The notes below the pieces were generated by a model, which did not search any database, was not told the DNA's origin, and was given only the letters and a program-made list of their open reading frames with translations. Shown here piece by piece: positions 1-7,803 of a DNA stretch of 64,000 nt; position 1 is the first letter of the stretch; the number at the start of each line of letters is the position of its first letter. Origin of the DNA: Magnetaquiglobus sp039908105 (GTDB lineage: Bacteria > Pseudomonadota > Magnetococcia > Magnetococcales > Magnetaquicoccaceae); NCBI GenBank assembly GCA_039908105.1, contig JAMOBI010000002.1, positions 3,357 to 67,356 of the forward strand, read 5' to 3'. Position numbers and translations under genes: made by a program.

Positions 1-229
1 CGGGCAGGGAGTCGATGAACCGTTGGAGCCGGGATTCCGGGCCGATCAGTACCAGCTCCACCCCACCGGAACGGTTCTCCACCCAGCCGTGCAGGCCGTC
101 TGAAGTTGCTAGCCGATGCACGGCGGGCCGGAAACCGACCCCCTGCACCACACCGGTGATCGCCAGGGTCCACTGGACAGCTGCTGTCGGATCTGGGGGG
201 TCAACAGAATGGATTGGACAGCCTGGCAT
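1..229 (-). CDS. hypF: HypF, N-terminal part (runs off the left edge)
   Basis: This is the first 76 codons of HypF, the carbamoyltransferase that makes the CN ligands of the [NiFe] hydrogenase active site from carbamoyl phosphate. Read on the minus strand from ATG at 229, the protein shows the N-terminal acylphosphatase signature GVVQGVGFRP followed by GLHGWVENRSGGVEL, as in HypF and acylphosphatases. An in-frame TAA lies just upstream of the ATG, so this start is effectively forced. No clear Shine-Dalgarno is visible. The start codon falls in the degenerate end of the dispersed repeat separating this gene from hypB. It completes a hypC-D-E-A-B-F order. The rest lies outside the window. Confidence 0.85.
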   Translation of the reverse strand, partial: MPGCPIHSVDPPDPTAAVQWTLAITGVVQGVGFRPAVHRLATSDGLHGWVENRSGGVELVLIGPESRLQRFIDSLP

Positions 230-406
230 GATGCGCTTTTACTGGTGAAAAAAAAGAGAGGGTCTGGGAGATTCCTCTCCCAGGGTTTTGATTTTGCCTT
301 TGACTTTAGCGCGCTCTTCAAAAGAAGCATTTTTCGCGTTTTTTGCGAAAAATGCGCCGCGCGCGGCCTTGCGAAAAACTACGCATCCCAAAATGGGTGC
401 GGTTTA
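218..406 (+). repeat. Dispersed repeat copy 1 (terminator-bearing), hypB/hypF gap
   Basis: Member of the main repeat family. The left end is a degenerate copy of the inverted terminal sequence (CCTGGCATG...). It is followed by an A-run, the GAGAGGGTCTGGGAGA / TCTCCCAGGGTTTT hairpin (about 249-290), a conserved middle (TTAGCGCGCTCTTCAAAAG), a CATTTTTCGC...GCGAAAAATG hairpin, GCCGCGCGCGGCC, and a right end GGTGCGGTTTA. The right end stops 4 nt from the hypB stop codon. On the minus strand this puts a possible terminator between hypB and hypF. Confidence 0.85.
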
Positions 407-409
407 AGT

Positions 410-1225
410 TCATCCAACCTGTCGGATCGCCTGTTCGAGATGGCGGATCCAGGCATCCATGCCATCCCCGGTCAAGGCGCTCATCTCGATGATCGAGGCC
501 GCCGGATTGACCCGTCGCAAAGCCTCCATGCAGCGGTCGCGCTGAAAGGTTAAATGGGGTATCAGGTCGGTTTTGGTCACCAGGACCAGCGATGCCTTGC
601 GGAACGGAATGGGATATTTCAACGGTTTGTCCTCGCCCTCCGGGGTGGAGAGCAGCACCACCCGTTCGGCCTCGCCCAGATCAAAGGCCGCCGGACAGAC
701 CAGATTGCCGACATTTTCAATGAACAGCAGGCGGGTCTCCTCGTTGATCACGCCCGGCAGCACCTGGCTGACCCGTTCGGCATCCAGATGGCAAGCATTG
801 ACGGTTTCGATCTGTTTGACCCGTGCCCCGAAGCCCTGCAACCGTTGGGCATCCAGATCGGTCTGCAGATCGCCGACGATCACCGCAGTGGCGATGCGGC
901 CCTGCAATCGTTGCAACGTCTTTTCCAACAGCAGCGTTTTGCCGGAGCCGGGCGAGGAGATCAGATTGATGGCGTAAACGTGTTGCCTTTTCAGCCAGAG
1001 GCGATTGGCTTCGGCCAACGCGTGATTGAAGGCCAGAAGATCGTTCTCCACCCGCACGGTGCGCACGGGCGGCGGATGAAAGTGGGTGTGGCCGTCGTGG
1101 GAGTGCTCGCCGTGAAAATGGCCGTCGTGATCGTGATCCGCGTGATCGTGGGGGTGATCGTGGAGATGCTCGTGATCCGGGTGAAAGTGGTTCAACGCCT
1201 CGCCGCAACCGCAGGTTTCACACAT
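410..1225 (-). CDS. hypB: HypB, nickel-incorporation GTPase
   Basis: GTPase that delivers nickel to the hydrogenase large subunit together with HypA. The protein has 271 residues. The N-terminus carries CETCGCG, the CxxCGC high-affinity metal site, followed by a very His/Asp-rich stretch (residues about 13-50, e.g. HEHLHDHPHDHADHD), typical of HypB variants that also store nickel. The G domain follows with P-loop SSPGSGKT (near residue 90), VGDLQTDLDA and TKTDL. The start ATG overlaps the hypA stop by 1 nt, so translation is probably coupled. A dispersed repeat lies immediately downstream. Confidence 0.97.
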   Translation of the reverse strand: MCETCGCGEALNHFHPDHEHLHDHPHDHADHDHDGHFHGEHSHDGHTHFHPPPVRTVRVENDLLAFNHALAEANRLWLKRQHVYAINLISSPGSGKTLLLEKTLQRLQGRIATAVIVGDLQTDLDAQRLQGFGARVKQIETVNACHLDAERVSQVLPGVINEETRLLFIENVGNLVCPAAFDLGEAERVVLLSTPEGEDKPLKYPIPFRKASLVLVTKTDLIPHLTFQRDRCMEALRRVNPAASIIEMSALTGDGMDAWIRHLEQAIRQVG

Positions 1226-1572
1226 CAGCTCATCTCCACGGATTCAAGGATCAAATCGTCGCTGCCGGTCAGGTGGTGATCCGGCGCACCACAGTGCGGA
1301 CAGAGTTGATCCGGTTGGTTGTTGTCAAGGGTGAAGAGCTGTTGACACGCCAGACACAACCAGCGCAACGGCTCGGAATCGATGATCAGTTGTGCCCCTT
1401 CGGCCATGCTCTCCCGGGCGGCCATGGGGAAACAGAACGACAACGCCTCGGCATCCACCCCGCTCAAGGCGCCCACACGCAGCCGTATGGAGACAATGCG
1501 GGTGGCAGACTCCTTCTCGGCGATACGGCGCACCTGTTCCACCAGGGCAAGGGCAATGGAGAGTTCGTGCAT
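1225..1572 (-). CDS. hypA: HypA, hydrogenase nickel metallochaperone
   Basis: Nickel chaperone working with HypB. I start at ATG 1572, giving the invariant MHE N-terminus needed for nickel binding and 115 residues, the usual family length. An upstream extension in the same frame is repeat-derived and rejected. The zinc site is the pair CLAC (around residue 73) and CPHC (around residue 92). It overlaps hypB by 1 nt. The gene starts about 5 nt from the end of a dispersed repeat that separates it from hypE, so its leader is repeat-derived and no strong Shine-Dalgarno is visible. Confidence 0.96.
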   Translation of the reverse strand: MHELSIALALVEQVRRIAEKESATRIVSIRLRVGALSGVDAEALSFCFPMAARESMAEGAQLIIDSEPLRWLCLACQQLFTLDNNQPDQLCPHCGAPDHHLTGSDDLILESVEMS

Positions 1573-1576
1573 GGGG

Positions 1577-1765
1577 TCAAACCTGATGTGCGTTATTTTC
1601 CGCGAAGGCGGCGCGCGGCGCATTTTTCGCAAAAAACGCTTCTTTTGAAGAGTCGCGCTAAGGTCAAAGGCAAAATCAAAAGCAAAACCCTGGGAGAGGA
1701 ATCTCCCGGACCCTCTCTTTTTTTTTTACCAGAAAAATCATACATTCCGGCTAAGGTGCGGTTTG
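1577..1765 (-). repeat. Dispersed repeat copy 2, hypE/hypA gap
   Basis: Inverted orientation relative to copy 1. It has the same modules: degenerate outer end, GGCGGCGCGCGGCGCATTTT, TTTTGAAGAGTCGCGCTAAGG, the terminator arms CCCTGGGAGAGG / TCTCCCGGACCCTCTC with a T9-10 run, and an outer end GTGCGGTTT. The outer end lies 4 nt from the hypE stop codon (1769-1771). The other end reaches to within a few bases of the hypA start. Confidence 0.85.
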
Positions 1766-1768
1766 GCT

Positions 1769-2773
1769 TCAACAGATCCTTGGCAACAGCTCACCGTGCG
1801 GCATATCCAGCAGGGTCACGCCACCAATCAAGGTGCGCAGCGTCACCCGGCCAACCGGCCCGGTGGCACTCCCGATGCGGCAGGCCCCATACCCCTCCGG
1901 CAGGGCGCGCCAAGCGTTTAAAACCGCCTCGGCGATCTCATCGGCCACCACCGCCATGATGCGCCCCTCGCACGGCGAGTGCAACAGCGAAATGCCCAAC
2001 AACTCGGCGATCACCTGGGCGCTTTTGGCAAACGGCAGCGCGCGCTCCTCCAGTTGAAAGCCGCTCGCAAGCGCGCATTCGTGCAATGAAGCGGCAATCC
2101 CGCCGCGCGTCGGATCGCGCATCAACCGGACCCGATCGGCCCACGGGGTCAGGGCTGCCACCAGGCGGTGTACCGGTCCGGTGTCGCTGACCAGCGGGCT
2201 CTCCACAAAGAGCTGTTCGCGTGCCGCCAACACCGCCATGCCGTGATCGCCCAACGTGCCGCTGACCAGCACCGCATCCCCCGGACGGATCGAGGCGGCT
2301 GAAAGCGCGAACTCCGGCAATCCGACCCCGATGCCGGCCATGTTGAGATAGATCCCGTCGCACTGGCCGCGTCGTACCACTTTCGTATCCCCGGTCACGA
2401 TCGATACGCCGCATGCCTGCGCCGCAGCGCGTATGGCATCGAGCACGCGACGCAGCGTGGACCAGAGTAGCCCCTCCTCCAGGATCATGCCGAGGCTTAA
2501 GTATTTGGGTTGACCGCCGGAGACCGAAAGATCGTTGACGGTGCCATGCACCGCCAGATCGCCGATGCAGCCGCCCGGAAAGAAGAGCGGCTGTACCACG
2601 AAGCTGTCGGTGGTAAAGCGGATCGAATCGGAGTCCAGCATCAACGAGGCGGCATCCGGCAGACCTTGCAGGGCCTCGCAGCCAAAGCGCGTCACAATCT
2701 CTCGGTCGATCAACTCGCGGGAGAGGCGACCCCCGCCACCGTGCGCCAGCAATACGCGCCGTTCGTCATCCAT
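1769..2773 (-). CDS. hypE: HypE, carbamoyl dehydratase (cyanide ligand synthesis)
   Basis: ATP-dependent dehydration of the thiocarboxamide carried on its C-terminal cysteine, giving the thiocyanate passed to the HypC-HypD iron centre. The protein has 334 residues from ATG 2773, which has AAGGG 9 nt upstream; ATG 2782 has no room for a Shine-Dalgarno. Seen: LAHGGGGRLS near the start, DTKVV, DPTRGG and the essential C-terminal PRIC with Cys as last residue. It overlaps the end of hypD by 8 nt. A long in-frame extension upstream is antisense of hypD and rejected. Confidence 0.96.
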   Translation of the reverse strand: MDDERRVLLAHGGGGRLSRELIDREIVTRFGCEALQGLPDAASLMLDSDSIRFTTDSFVVQPLFFPGGCIGDLAVHGTVNDLSVSGGQPKYLSLGMILEEGLLWSTLRRVLDAIRAAAQACGVSIVTGDTKVVRRGQCDGIYLNMAGIGVGLPEFALSAASIRPGDAVLVSGTLGDHGMAVLAAREQLFVESPLVSDTGPVHRLVAALTPWADRVRLMRDPTRGGIAASLHECALASGFQLEERALPFAKSAQVIAELLGISLLHSPCEGRIMAVVADEIAEAVLNAWRALPEGYGACRIGSATGPVGRVTLRTLIGGVTLLDMPHGELLPRIC

Positions 2774-3947
2774 GCGTGTCATCCCTTGAGCGTGCGGGGG
2801 GTTCGATCGGTTCGGGTTGTTGGATTCGTCCGGCTTGTTGGTCGGATGCGGCTTGTTCATAATGAAAATAGGCTGCGCAGGTTCCCTCGGAGCTGACCAT
2901 GCAGGGGCCGATCGGATGATCCGGATGACAGCCGTGTCGGAACAGCCGACACTCGGGCGGGGTGATCTTGCCCTTGAGCACCTCCCCGCATTGACAATCG
3001 GGGTGGATTTTGCCCGACTGCACGGTGAGACTGAAACGCACTTCGGCATCGAACGCCCGATATTCAGGTCGCAACGCCAGGCCGCTTTGCGGAATGATCC
3101 CGATGCCGCGCCAATCGACATCCGCTGGTTGCAGATAGTGGGCCATCAGGCTCTGGATCTTGCGGTTGCCCTCTGGACGCACCACCCGCTGGTACTGGTT
3201 GTCGACAAGCGCCACTCGATTTTTGAGTTGCGTTAAGATTCCGTCGATGGCCAACAGGATATCCAGCGGCTCGAATCCGGCCACCACGCAGGGGATGTGG
3301 TGCGCCTCGGCGACAAACCGGTAGGCCTCGGCACCGATGATGGCACTGACATGTCCGGGGCACAAAAAGGCATCGATGGCAATCTCCGGATCCGCGATCA
3401 GGGCGGTCAAGGCGGGCGGCACGCATTTGAAAGCGGTAAGCAGGGAGAGATTGTCGATCCCGGCTTGCACCGCCTGATCGAGCATGGCCACGATCGGTGC
3501 GGCGGTGGTCTCAAAGCCGATGGCCAGGAACAGCACTTGGCGCTCCGGAGAGCTCTTGGCCAGCTGCAACGCCTCCATGGGCGAATAGCAGACCAGGATC
3601 TTCGCCCCACGGGCCCGCGCCTCGGCCAGGTTGAGACGCGAGCCGGGCACGCGCAGCAGATCGCCGAAGGTGACGATCGTCACATCCCGTTCAGCCAGGG
3701 TCAGGGCAACATCGATGTAACCGGGTCCGGTGACGCAGACCGGACACCCTGGGCCACTGGTCAGAATGACGTTTTCCGGCAGCAGGTGGCGCAGACCCGA
3801 CCGGGCGATGGCCATGGTGTGGGTGCCGCACACCTCCATGATGCGCACCGTGCGACCGGCCTCGGCCATGAGGGCACCGCTCGCGCGGATCGAGGCACTT
3901 AAACGACGCGCGGCAGCGGCCAGGGTCGGATCTTGAAACGCATTCAT
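2766..3947 (-). CDS. hypD: HypD, Fe-(CN)2CO assembly scaffold
   Basis: Iron-sulfur protein on which, with HypC, the Fe(CN)2CO group of [NiFe] hydrogenase is built. The protein has 393 residues. Motifs seen: MEVCGTHT (near residue 38), GPGCPVCVTGPGYID (near residue 65), GFETTAAP, and the C-terminal [4Fe-4S] cysteine set CQCGEVL...CRLFRHGC...CAAYFHYE. The tail of about 25 residues after the last conserved block is longer than usual and Pro/Asp/Asn-rich. Start overlaps hypC by 4 nt (ATGA) and the 3' end overlaps hypE, indicating a coupled hypCDE unit. Confidence 0.97.
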   Translation of the reverse strand: MNAFQDPTLAAAARRLSASIRASGALMAEAGRTVRIMEVCGTHTMAIARSGLRHLLPENVILTSGPGCPVCVTGPGYIDVALTLAERDVTIVTFGDLLRVPGSRLNLAEARARGAKILVCYSPMEALQLAKSSPERQVLFLAIGFETTAAPIVAMLDQAVQAGIDNLSLLTAFKCVPPALTALIADPEIAIDAFLCPGHVSAIIGAEAYRFVAEAHHIPCVVAGFEPLDILLAIDGILTQLKNRVALVDNQYQRVVRPEGNRKIQSLMAHYLQPADVDWRGIGIIPQSGLALRPEYRAFDAEVRFSLTVQSGKIHPDCQCGEVLKGKITPPECRLFRHGCHPDHPIGPCMVSSEGTCAAYFHYEQAASDQQAGRIQQPEPIEPPARSRDDTHG

Positions 3948-4210
3948 GCCGGGGGGGGCTCCTGACCGGCTGATTGCCCCTGTTCAGCCTCCCACAGTTG
4001 GGCCATTTCGCGAAACAGGGCGATCCGCTCCAGGGCGTCCGACTCCTTTAAGATCTCGATGGCAAATCCCGCATGCACGATCACATAATCGCCCACCTGC
4101 GGATCATCGAGCAGTGTCAGTCCGACCAGACGTTGAACACCGTCGATTTCGACGATGCCAAAGCCATCCGCCTGGATGGTGCGTACCTGCATGGGAATGG
4201 CCAGACACAT
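3944..4210 (-). CDS. hypC: HypC, hydrogenase assembly chaperone
   Basis: Small chaperone that binds HypD and the large-subunit precursor through its N-terminal cysteine. The protein has 88 residues and begins MCLAIPMQV, the diagnostic MC(L/I)AIP motif, followed by G.....DY and HAGFAI. It is the first gene of the minus-strand hyp run. The ATG is preceded by a 393-nt divergent intergenic region shared with the beta-lactamase gene, which holds an inverted-repeat element. Confidence 0.96.
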   Translation of the reverse strand: MCLAIPMQVRTIQADGFGIVEIDGVQRLVGLTLLDDPQVGDYVIVHAGFAIEILKESDALERIALFREMAQLWEAEQGQSAGQEPPPA

Positions 4211-4258
4211 GGTGAGAACCGATCCTTCAAGCTGTAAACGGAAACTTGCATGATCCTA

Positions 4259-4415
4259 AGATCCGGCAGTTGCGGGTGATTGCATGTGCTAACATATTGG
4301 TTCATATGGTGAATTGCAAGAAACCGAGGTTGCCTTATTGGCAATGAGGCTTTCTTCCGATTTGCCAGATGGATCAAGAGGTTGTCACAGGTAAACGCCC
4401 GCAACTGCCGGATCT
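4259..4415. repeat. 157-bp element with 20-bp inverted ends in the hypC/bla divergent promoter region
   Basis: Arms AGATCCGGCAGTTGCGGGTG (4259-4278) and CGCCCGCAACTGCCGGATCT (4396-4415) are inverted copies matching at 19 of 20 positions and separated by about 117 nt. The interior holds an AT-rich stretch and a small palindrome TTGCC-TTATT-GGCAA near 4335. No coding sequence fits. It could be a small non-autonomous mobile element or a long-range stem in a leader. It sits upstream of both divergent genes. Confidence 0.7.
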
Positions 4416-4420
4416 GGGAT

Positions 4421-4485
4421 GATGGGGGGAGAACCCATTCACCCCCCACCCGTGGAACTTGAAAAGCAGAGTTCCATGGAAAATT
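4421..4485 (+). repeat. Second repeat family, copy 1 (GGGGGAGAACCC type)
   Basis: Begins GATGGGGGGAGAACCC, continues TTCACCCCCCACC (a G6...C6 stem), then GTGGAACTT...GAGTTCCATGG (a second stem). The same order of motifs recurs at 52216-52290, and the first half recurs at 13530-13570. Confidence 0.65.
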
Positions 4486-4603
4486 ATGGATGGTTTGGAT
4501 GAGGTGGTGATGCAACTTTCGGGAAAATAAGCTATTCTCTCGCATTGGTCAATCCCGTCAGATCCACCTTGGTCGCATTCTGATCAACAGGAGAATCCCT
4601 GCT

Positions 4604-5404
4604 ATGCGTTGGATACTTTTGTGTGCTGTTTGGTTCCTGGGCGCCGGATGGATGAGGGGGGTTCCAGATGCGTTGGCGGATGCTGACGCCCGTCTGGCTG
4701 CGCTGCCTCGCGTCGAAGGGTTGGAAGGGTGTGTGGTATTGTTGAATCTGGTCGATCAGACCCGATTTGTCTCCGATGAGGCTGCCTGTGAAAAACGTTT
4801 TCGGCCCGCCTCGACCTTCAAGGTGCCCAACGCCTTGATCGCTCTGGAGAGCGGCGTGACCCGCGAGGCGGAGATCTTTCCCTGGGACCGGCAACCTCGT
4901 CATCTGCCGGCCTGGGAGAAGGATCTGAACCTCAAGGAGGCGATGGCGGTATCGGCGGTTCCGGTCTTCCAGGAGATTGCCCGGCGGATCGGGCGGGAGC
5001 CGATGCGCGAGTGGCTGGTACGGCTCGACTATGGCAATCATGCGATCGGGGAGGTGGTCGATCGGTTCTGGCTCGATGGCCCGCTGGAGATCTCGCCAAA
5101 CGAGCAGGTCGCCTTCATCGGACACGTGGCTTTGGGGCGGCTGCCGTTCTCCCCGGAAACCTTCACGGCACTGCGTCGCCTGCTCCCCGAGGAGTCGTTC
5201 GGGAAAGTACGCTTGCTCGGCAAGACCGGCTTTGTCCCGGTGGATGGCCAGATGCACGGCTGGTACGTGGGTTGGGTGGAACAGGAGGGTGCGCCGACCT
5301 GGGCTGTGGCCGTGCATCTGGTCTTGCGTGACCGGCAACAACTTCCGGTGCGCCAGGCGCTGGCCAGAAAGGCGCTGCGCATCGTGGGTGCGCTGGGTGA
5401 TTGA
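4604..5404 (+). CDS. Class D (OXA-type) beta-lactamase homologue
   Basis: Periplasmic serine beta-lactamase family protein, 266 residues, with a hydrophobic signal peptide (about residues 1-25). All class D active-site motifs are present: S70-T-F-K73, S117-A-V, Y143-G-N, the FWLDG tryptophan near 156 and K207-T-G. An active acyl-enzyme hydrolase is therefore expected from sequence. CAGGAG lies 10 nt before the ATG. The gene sits between divergent hypC and the hydrogenase structural operon, in the operon's direction, with a 137-nt gap downstream. No mobile-element or resistance-cassette context is visible, so it is probably an intrinsic chromosomal gene. A physiological role in wall metabolism or sensing is possible but not shown. 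Confidence 0.9.
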   Translation: MRWILLCAVWFLGAGWMRGVPDALADADARLAALPRVEGLEGCVVLLNLVDQTRFVSDEAACEKRFRPASTFKVPNALIALESGVTREAEIFPWDRQPRHLPAWEKDLNLKEAMAVSAVPVFQEIARRIGREPMREWLVRLDYGNHAIGEVVDRFWLDGPLEISPNEQVAFIGHVALGRLPFSPETFTALRRLLPEESFGKVRLLGKTGFVPVDGQMHGWYVGWVEQEGAPTWAVAVHLVLRDRQQLPVRQALARKALRIVGALGD

Positions 5405-5541
5405 TGATTGATATCAATGATGGTATATATCATGCATCGTGACCGTTTATTACAAAAAAAGGGGGGGAAATCTGGCGCAATTTGGTGTATAAGAATATTC
5501 AAGCGTTCTCATGCTGAACTAAGTCGGTCGAGGAGCGGACG
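5405..5541 (+). promoter_or_regulatory. Upstream region of the hydrogenase structural operon
   Basis: This AT-rich gap of 137 nt contains the palindrome ATTGATATCAAT (5407-5418) and an adjoining imperfect inverted repeat around ATGATGGTATATATCAT, then A7G7. AGGAG at 5531 precedes the hupD ATG. It is the likely promoter and operator area for hupD-hynS-isp1-isp2-hynL. The palindrome resembles FNR/CRP-type half sites but lacks the spacing of a canonical FNR box, so no regulator is assigned. Confidence 0.4.
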
Positions 5542-6072
5542 ATGGGCATGCCGGTGCTGGTTCTGGGGGTTGGGAACTTGCTCTTGAGCGATGAAGGAGC
5601 CGGGATCCATCTGTTGCCCGTTATAAAGAACCATCCGGAGCTGCCGGAAGGGGTGACCTGCCTGGATGGTGGGACGTTGGGTTTTGAGCTGGCCTCGGTG
5701 ATGGCCGATTTGCCGGCGTTGATCATCGTCGACGCCGCCCGCATCGGGGAGGATCCGGGTGCGGTTCGCATTCTGGTGGGGGCGGAGATGGATCGCTGGA
5801 TGGCCGGCGGCCATCGCAGCGCCCACGAAGTGGGTCTGGCCGATCTGCTGGACTCATTGAAATTCGAGGATGCTTTGCCGGCCTTGCGCGCTCTGGTGGC
5901 CATTCAACCCGCCTCCCTGGGGTGGGGTACCACGTTGACACCCGAAGTTGCCGCAGCACTCCCAGAGGCTGCGATCGCGGTCATACAGTTGATTCGTCTG
6001 TGGCGGCAGTCGTCCGCCGATTCCATTGCAAGCGAGGAGACATTCGATGGACACGACCGGAACACTCGGTGA
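5542..6072 (+). CDS. hupD: [NiFe]-hydrogenase maturation endopeptidase (HupD/HyaD family)
   Basis: Endopeptidase that clips the C-terminal peptide of the large subunit once nickel is inserted. The protein has 176 residues. The nickel-sensing N-terminus reads VLGVGNLLLSDEGAG, with Glu and Asp residues at the expected positions, then CLDGGTLGFELA, VDAARIGEDPG and HRSAHEVGL (the conserved His). AGGAG is present upstream. It precedes the structural genes, which is less usual than a downstream position, and its 3' end overlaps the hynS start by 26 nt. Its likely target is the large subunit encoded 3 kb downstream. Confidence 0.94.
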   Translation: MGMPVLVLGVGNLLLSDEGAGIHLLPVIKNHPELPEGVTCLDGGTLGFELASVMADLPALIIVDAARIGEDPGAVRILVGAEMDRWMAGGHRSAHEVGLADLLDSLKFEDALPALRALVAIQPASLGWGTTLTPEVAAALPEAAIAVIQLIRLWRQSSADSIASEETFDGHDRNTR

Positions 6073-7138
6073 GCTGCTGCTCACCCGAGGGGTGAGTCGT
6101 CGCGCCATGTTGCGCTACGGCGCTGCCTTGGCCGCCGCGCTGGCCCTGCCCGCCGGCGCGGGCAAGGCGTTGGCGAAGGGGTTGGCGGGCGCGAAGCGTC
6201 CCTCGGTGATCTGGCTCTCCTTGCAGGAGTGCACCGGTTGCACCGAGGCTTTGACGCGCGCCTATGCCCCGACCTTGGAGCAATTGATCCTGGAATCGAT
6301 CTCCCTGGATTATCACCATACTCTCCAGGCCGCTTCGGGGAGTGCTGCCGAGGAGGCGCGTACGGCTGCGATGCGCGAGAATCCGAACGGCTATCTGGTG
6401 GTGGTCGATGGCGCGGTGCCGCTGGGTGGCAAGGGGTTTTCCACCATTGCCGGGGTGGACAACCGTACCCTTTTGGAAGAGACGGTCCAGGGGGCTGCCG
6501 GGGTGATCGCGGTGGGCAGTTGTGCGGCCTTTGGCGGTCTGCCGATGGCCCATCCCAACCCCACGGGCGCGGCACCGATCTCGGCGGTGGTGCGCGGCAA
6601 GCCGCTGATCAACCTGCCGGGGTGTCCGCCGCTGCCGGAGGTGATGGTGGGCGTGCTGGCCCATTTCCTGGCATTTGGCAAGTGGCCGGAACTCGACTCC
6701 CTGCACCGTCCGCGCTCTTACTATGGCGAGACCCTGCACGATCGCTGCTATCGGCGTCCGTTCTACGATCGGGGGCTGTTTGCCGAGAGTTTCGACGACG
6801 AAGGGGCCCGCAAGGGGTGGTGCCTGTTCAAACTCGGCTGCAAGGGGCCGGTCACCTACAACGCCTGCGCCACGATGAAGTGGAACGGCGGGGTGAGCTT
6901 TCCGATTCAGTCCGGTCACGGCTGCCTGGGCTGCTCGGAACCGCGCTTCTGGGATGCTGGCGGCTTTTACCGCGCCCTGTCGGCGCCAGCGCCCCTGCCG
7001 AAACGGGTCATCCCGATCGCTTTGGCGGGTGGTGCGTTGCTGGGCGTGGGTGTGGCCCTGTCCAACCGGCGGCGTCAGGATGCCAGTCGTGCCGCCACTC
7101 CGGTCCTTCAACTCGATGATCTGGAGAGATCCTCATGA
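6047..7138 (+). CDS. hynS: [NiFe] hydrogenase small subunit, Tat-exported, Isp-type (group 1)
   Basis: Electron-transferring subunit with three Fe-S clusters. I use ATG 6047 (AGGAG upstream), giving 363 residues; the frame extends upstream but into hupD. A twin-arginine signal SRRAML (residues 17-22) precedes a hydrophobic run. Proximal cluster ligands start at ECTGC (61-65), followed by GSCAAFGG and GCPPLPE. The distal cluster His/Cys is HDRC, and medial-cluster cysteines lie in GWCLFKLGCKGP and HGCLGCSEP. One transmembrane helix (about 322-342) anchors it to the membrane. The order S-isp1-isp2-L matches the Thiocapsa/Allochromatium Hyn type (group 1e). Confidence 0.95.
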   Translation: MDTTGTLGELLLTRGVSRRAMLRYGAALAAALALPAGAGKALAKGLAGAKRPSVIWLSLQECTGCTEALTRAYAPTLEQLILESISLDYHHTLQAASGSAAEEARTAAMRENPNGYLVVVDGAVPLGGKGFSTIAGVDNRTLLEETVQGAAGVIAVGSCAAFGGLPMAHPNPTGAAPISAVVRGKPLINLPGCPPLPEVMVGVLAHFLAFGKWPELDSLHRPRSYYGETLHDRCYRRPFYDRGLFAESFDDEGARKGWCLFKLGCKGPVTYNACATMKWNGGVSFPIQSGHGCLGCSEPRFWDAGGFYRALSAPAPLPKRVIPIALAGGALLGVGVALSNRRRQDASRAATPVLQLDDLERSS

Positions 7139-7803
7139 ACACCATCGCCTCCGACCTGTTGATCTGGGCGCGCGGGAGCGGCTTCCACGCCGCTTTGGCG
7201 CTGTTTCTGGTTGGGATCCTCTGGCGCCTGGTGGAGATCTATACCCTCAACCACCCGCGTCGCTGCCTGGCCACCCCGCTGAAGGATGGTCCGAGCGAAG
7301 GATTCAAAACCGTCTTCAGACGGTTCCTGCCGCCCCCCGGCATGTTCATGCGCGCACCGGTCACCTATCTGGGTGGCTGGGTGTTCCATGCCGGCTTTTT
7401 TATCGTGTTGTTCTTCTTCGCCCCGCACATCGAGATCTTCCGTGCGCTTTTCGGTATTCGCTGGCCGGCGTTGAGCAACCCGTTGATCGAGCTTTTCACC
7501 GTTGCCGCGCTGATCGCCATGCTGCTGGTGCTGGTCAGTCGGATTACCGATCCGGTCAAGCGGTTTTTGTCCACCTTCATGGACTACTTCGGCTGGGTGT
7601 TGACCTTCCTGCCGCTCTTGACCGGCTGGCTCGCCTGGCATGAGCTGCTTCTGCCCTACACCTGGTCGTTGGCCCTGCATGTGCTCACTGCGGATCTGCT
7701 GCTGGCGTTGCTGCCCTTCACCCGTCTGCTGCACGGGGTGACGGCCTTCCCATCGCGTTGGTACACCGGCGTCTGGTTTGGACGCAAGGGGGTGCAATCA
7801 TGA
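7135..7803 (+). CDS. isp1: Isp1-type membrane cytochrome b subunit
   Basis: Integral membrane protein of 222 residues related to NarI/DsrM, expected to bind b haem and pass electrons between hydrogenase and the quinone pool or to Isp2. About five hydrophobic helices are visible, with histidines at their ends (FHAALALFLVG, GWVFHAGFF, WHELLLP, ALHVLTADLL). It overlaps hynS and isp2 by 4 nt each (ATGA), so the three are translationally coupled. The family assignment rests on position and topology as well as sequence. Confidence 0.88.
   Translation: MNTIASDLLIWARGSGFHAALALFLVGILWRLVEIYTLNHPRRCLATPLKDGPSEGFKTVFRRFLPPPGMFMRAPVTYLGGWVFHAGFFIVLFFFAPHIEIFRALFGIRWPALSNPLIELFTVAALIAMLLVLVSRITDPVKRFLSTFMDYFGWVLTFLPLLTGWLAWHELLLPYTWSLALHVLTADLLLALLPFTRLLHGVTAFPSRWYTGVWFGRKGVQS

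Noticed and set aside
4532..5341. Long minus-strand open frame opposite the beta-lactamase gene
   Set aside because: Antisense shadow of a gene with a full set of catalytic motifs; no ribosome-binding site or recognisable domain.
5401..5500. FNR box or sigma-54 promoter for the hydrogenase operon
   Set aside because: TTGAT and ATCAA abut without the 4-nt spacer of an FNR site, and TGGCGC is followed by GG rather than GC at the -12 position.
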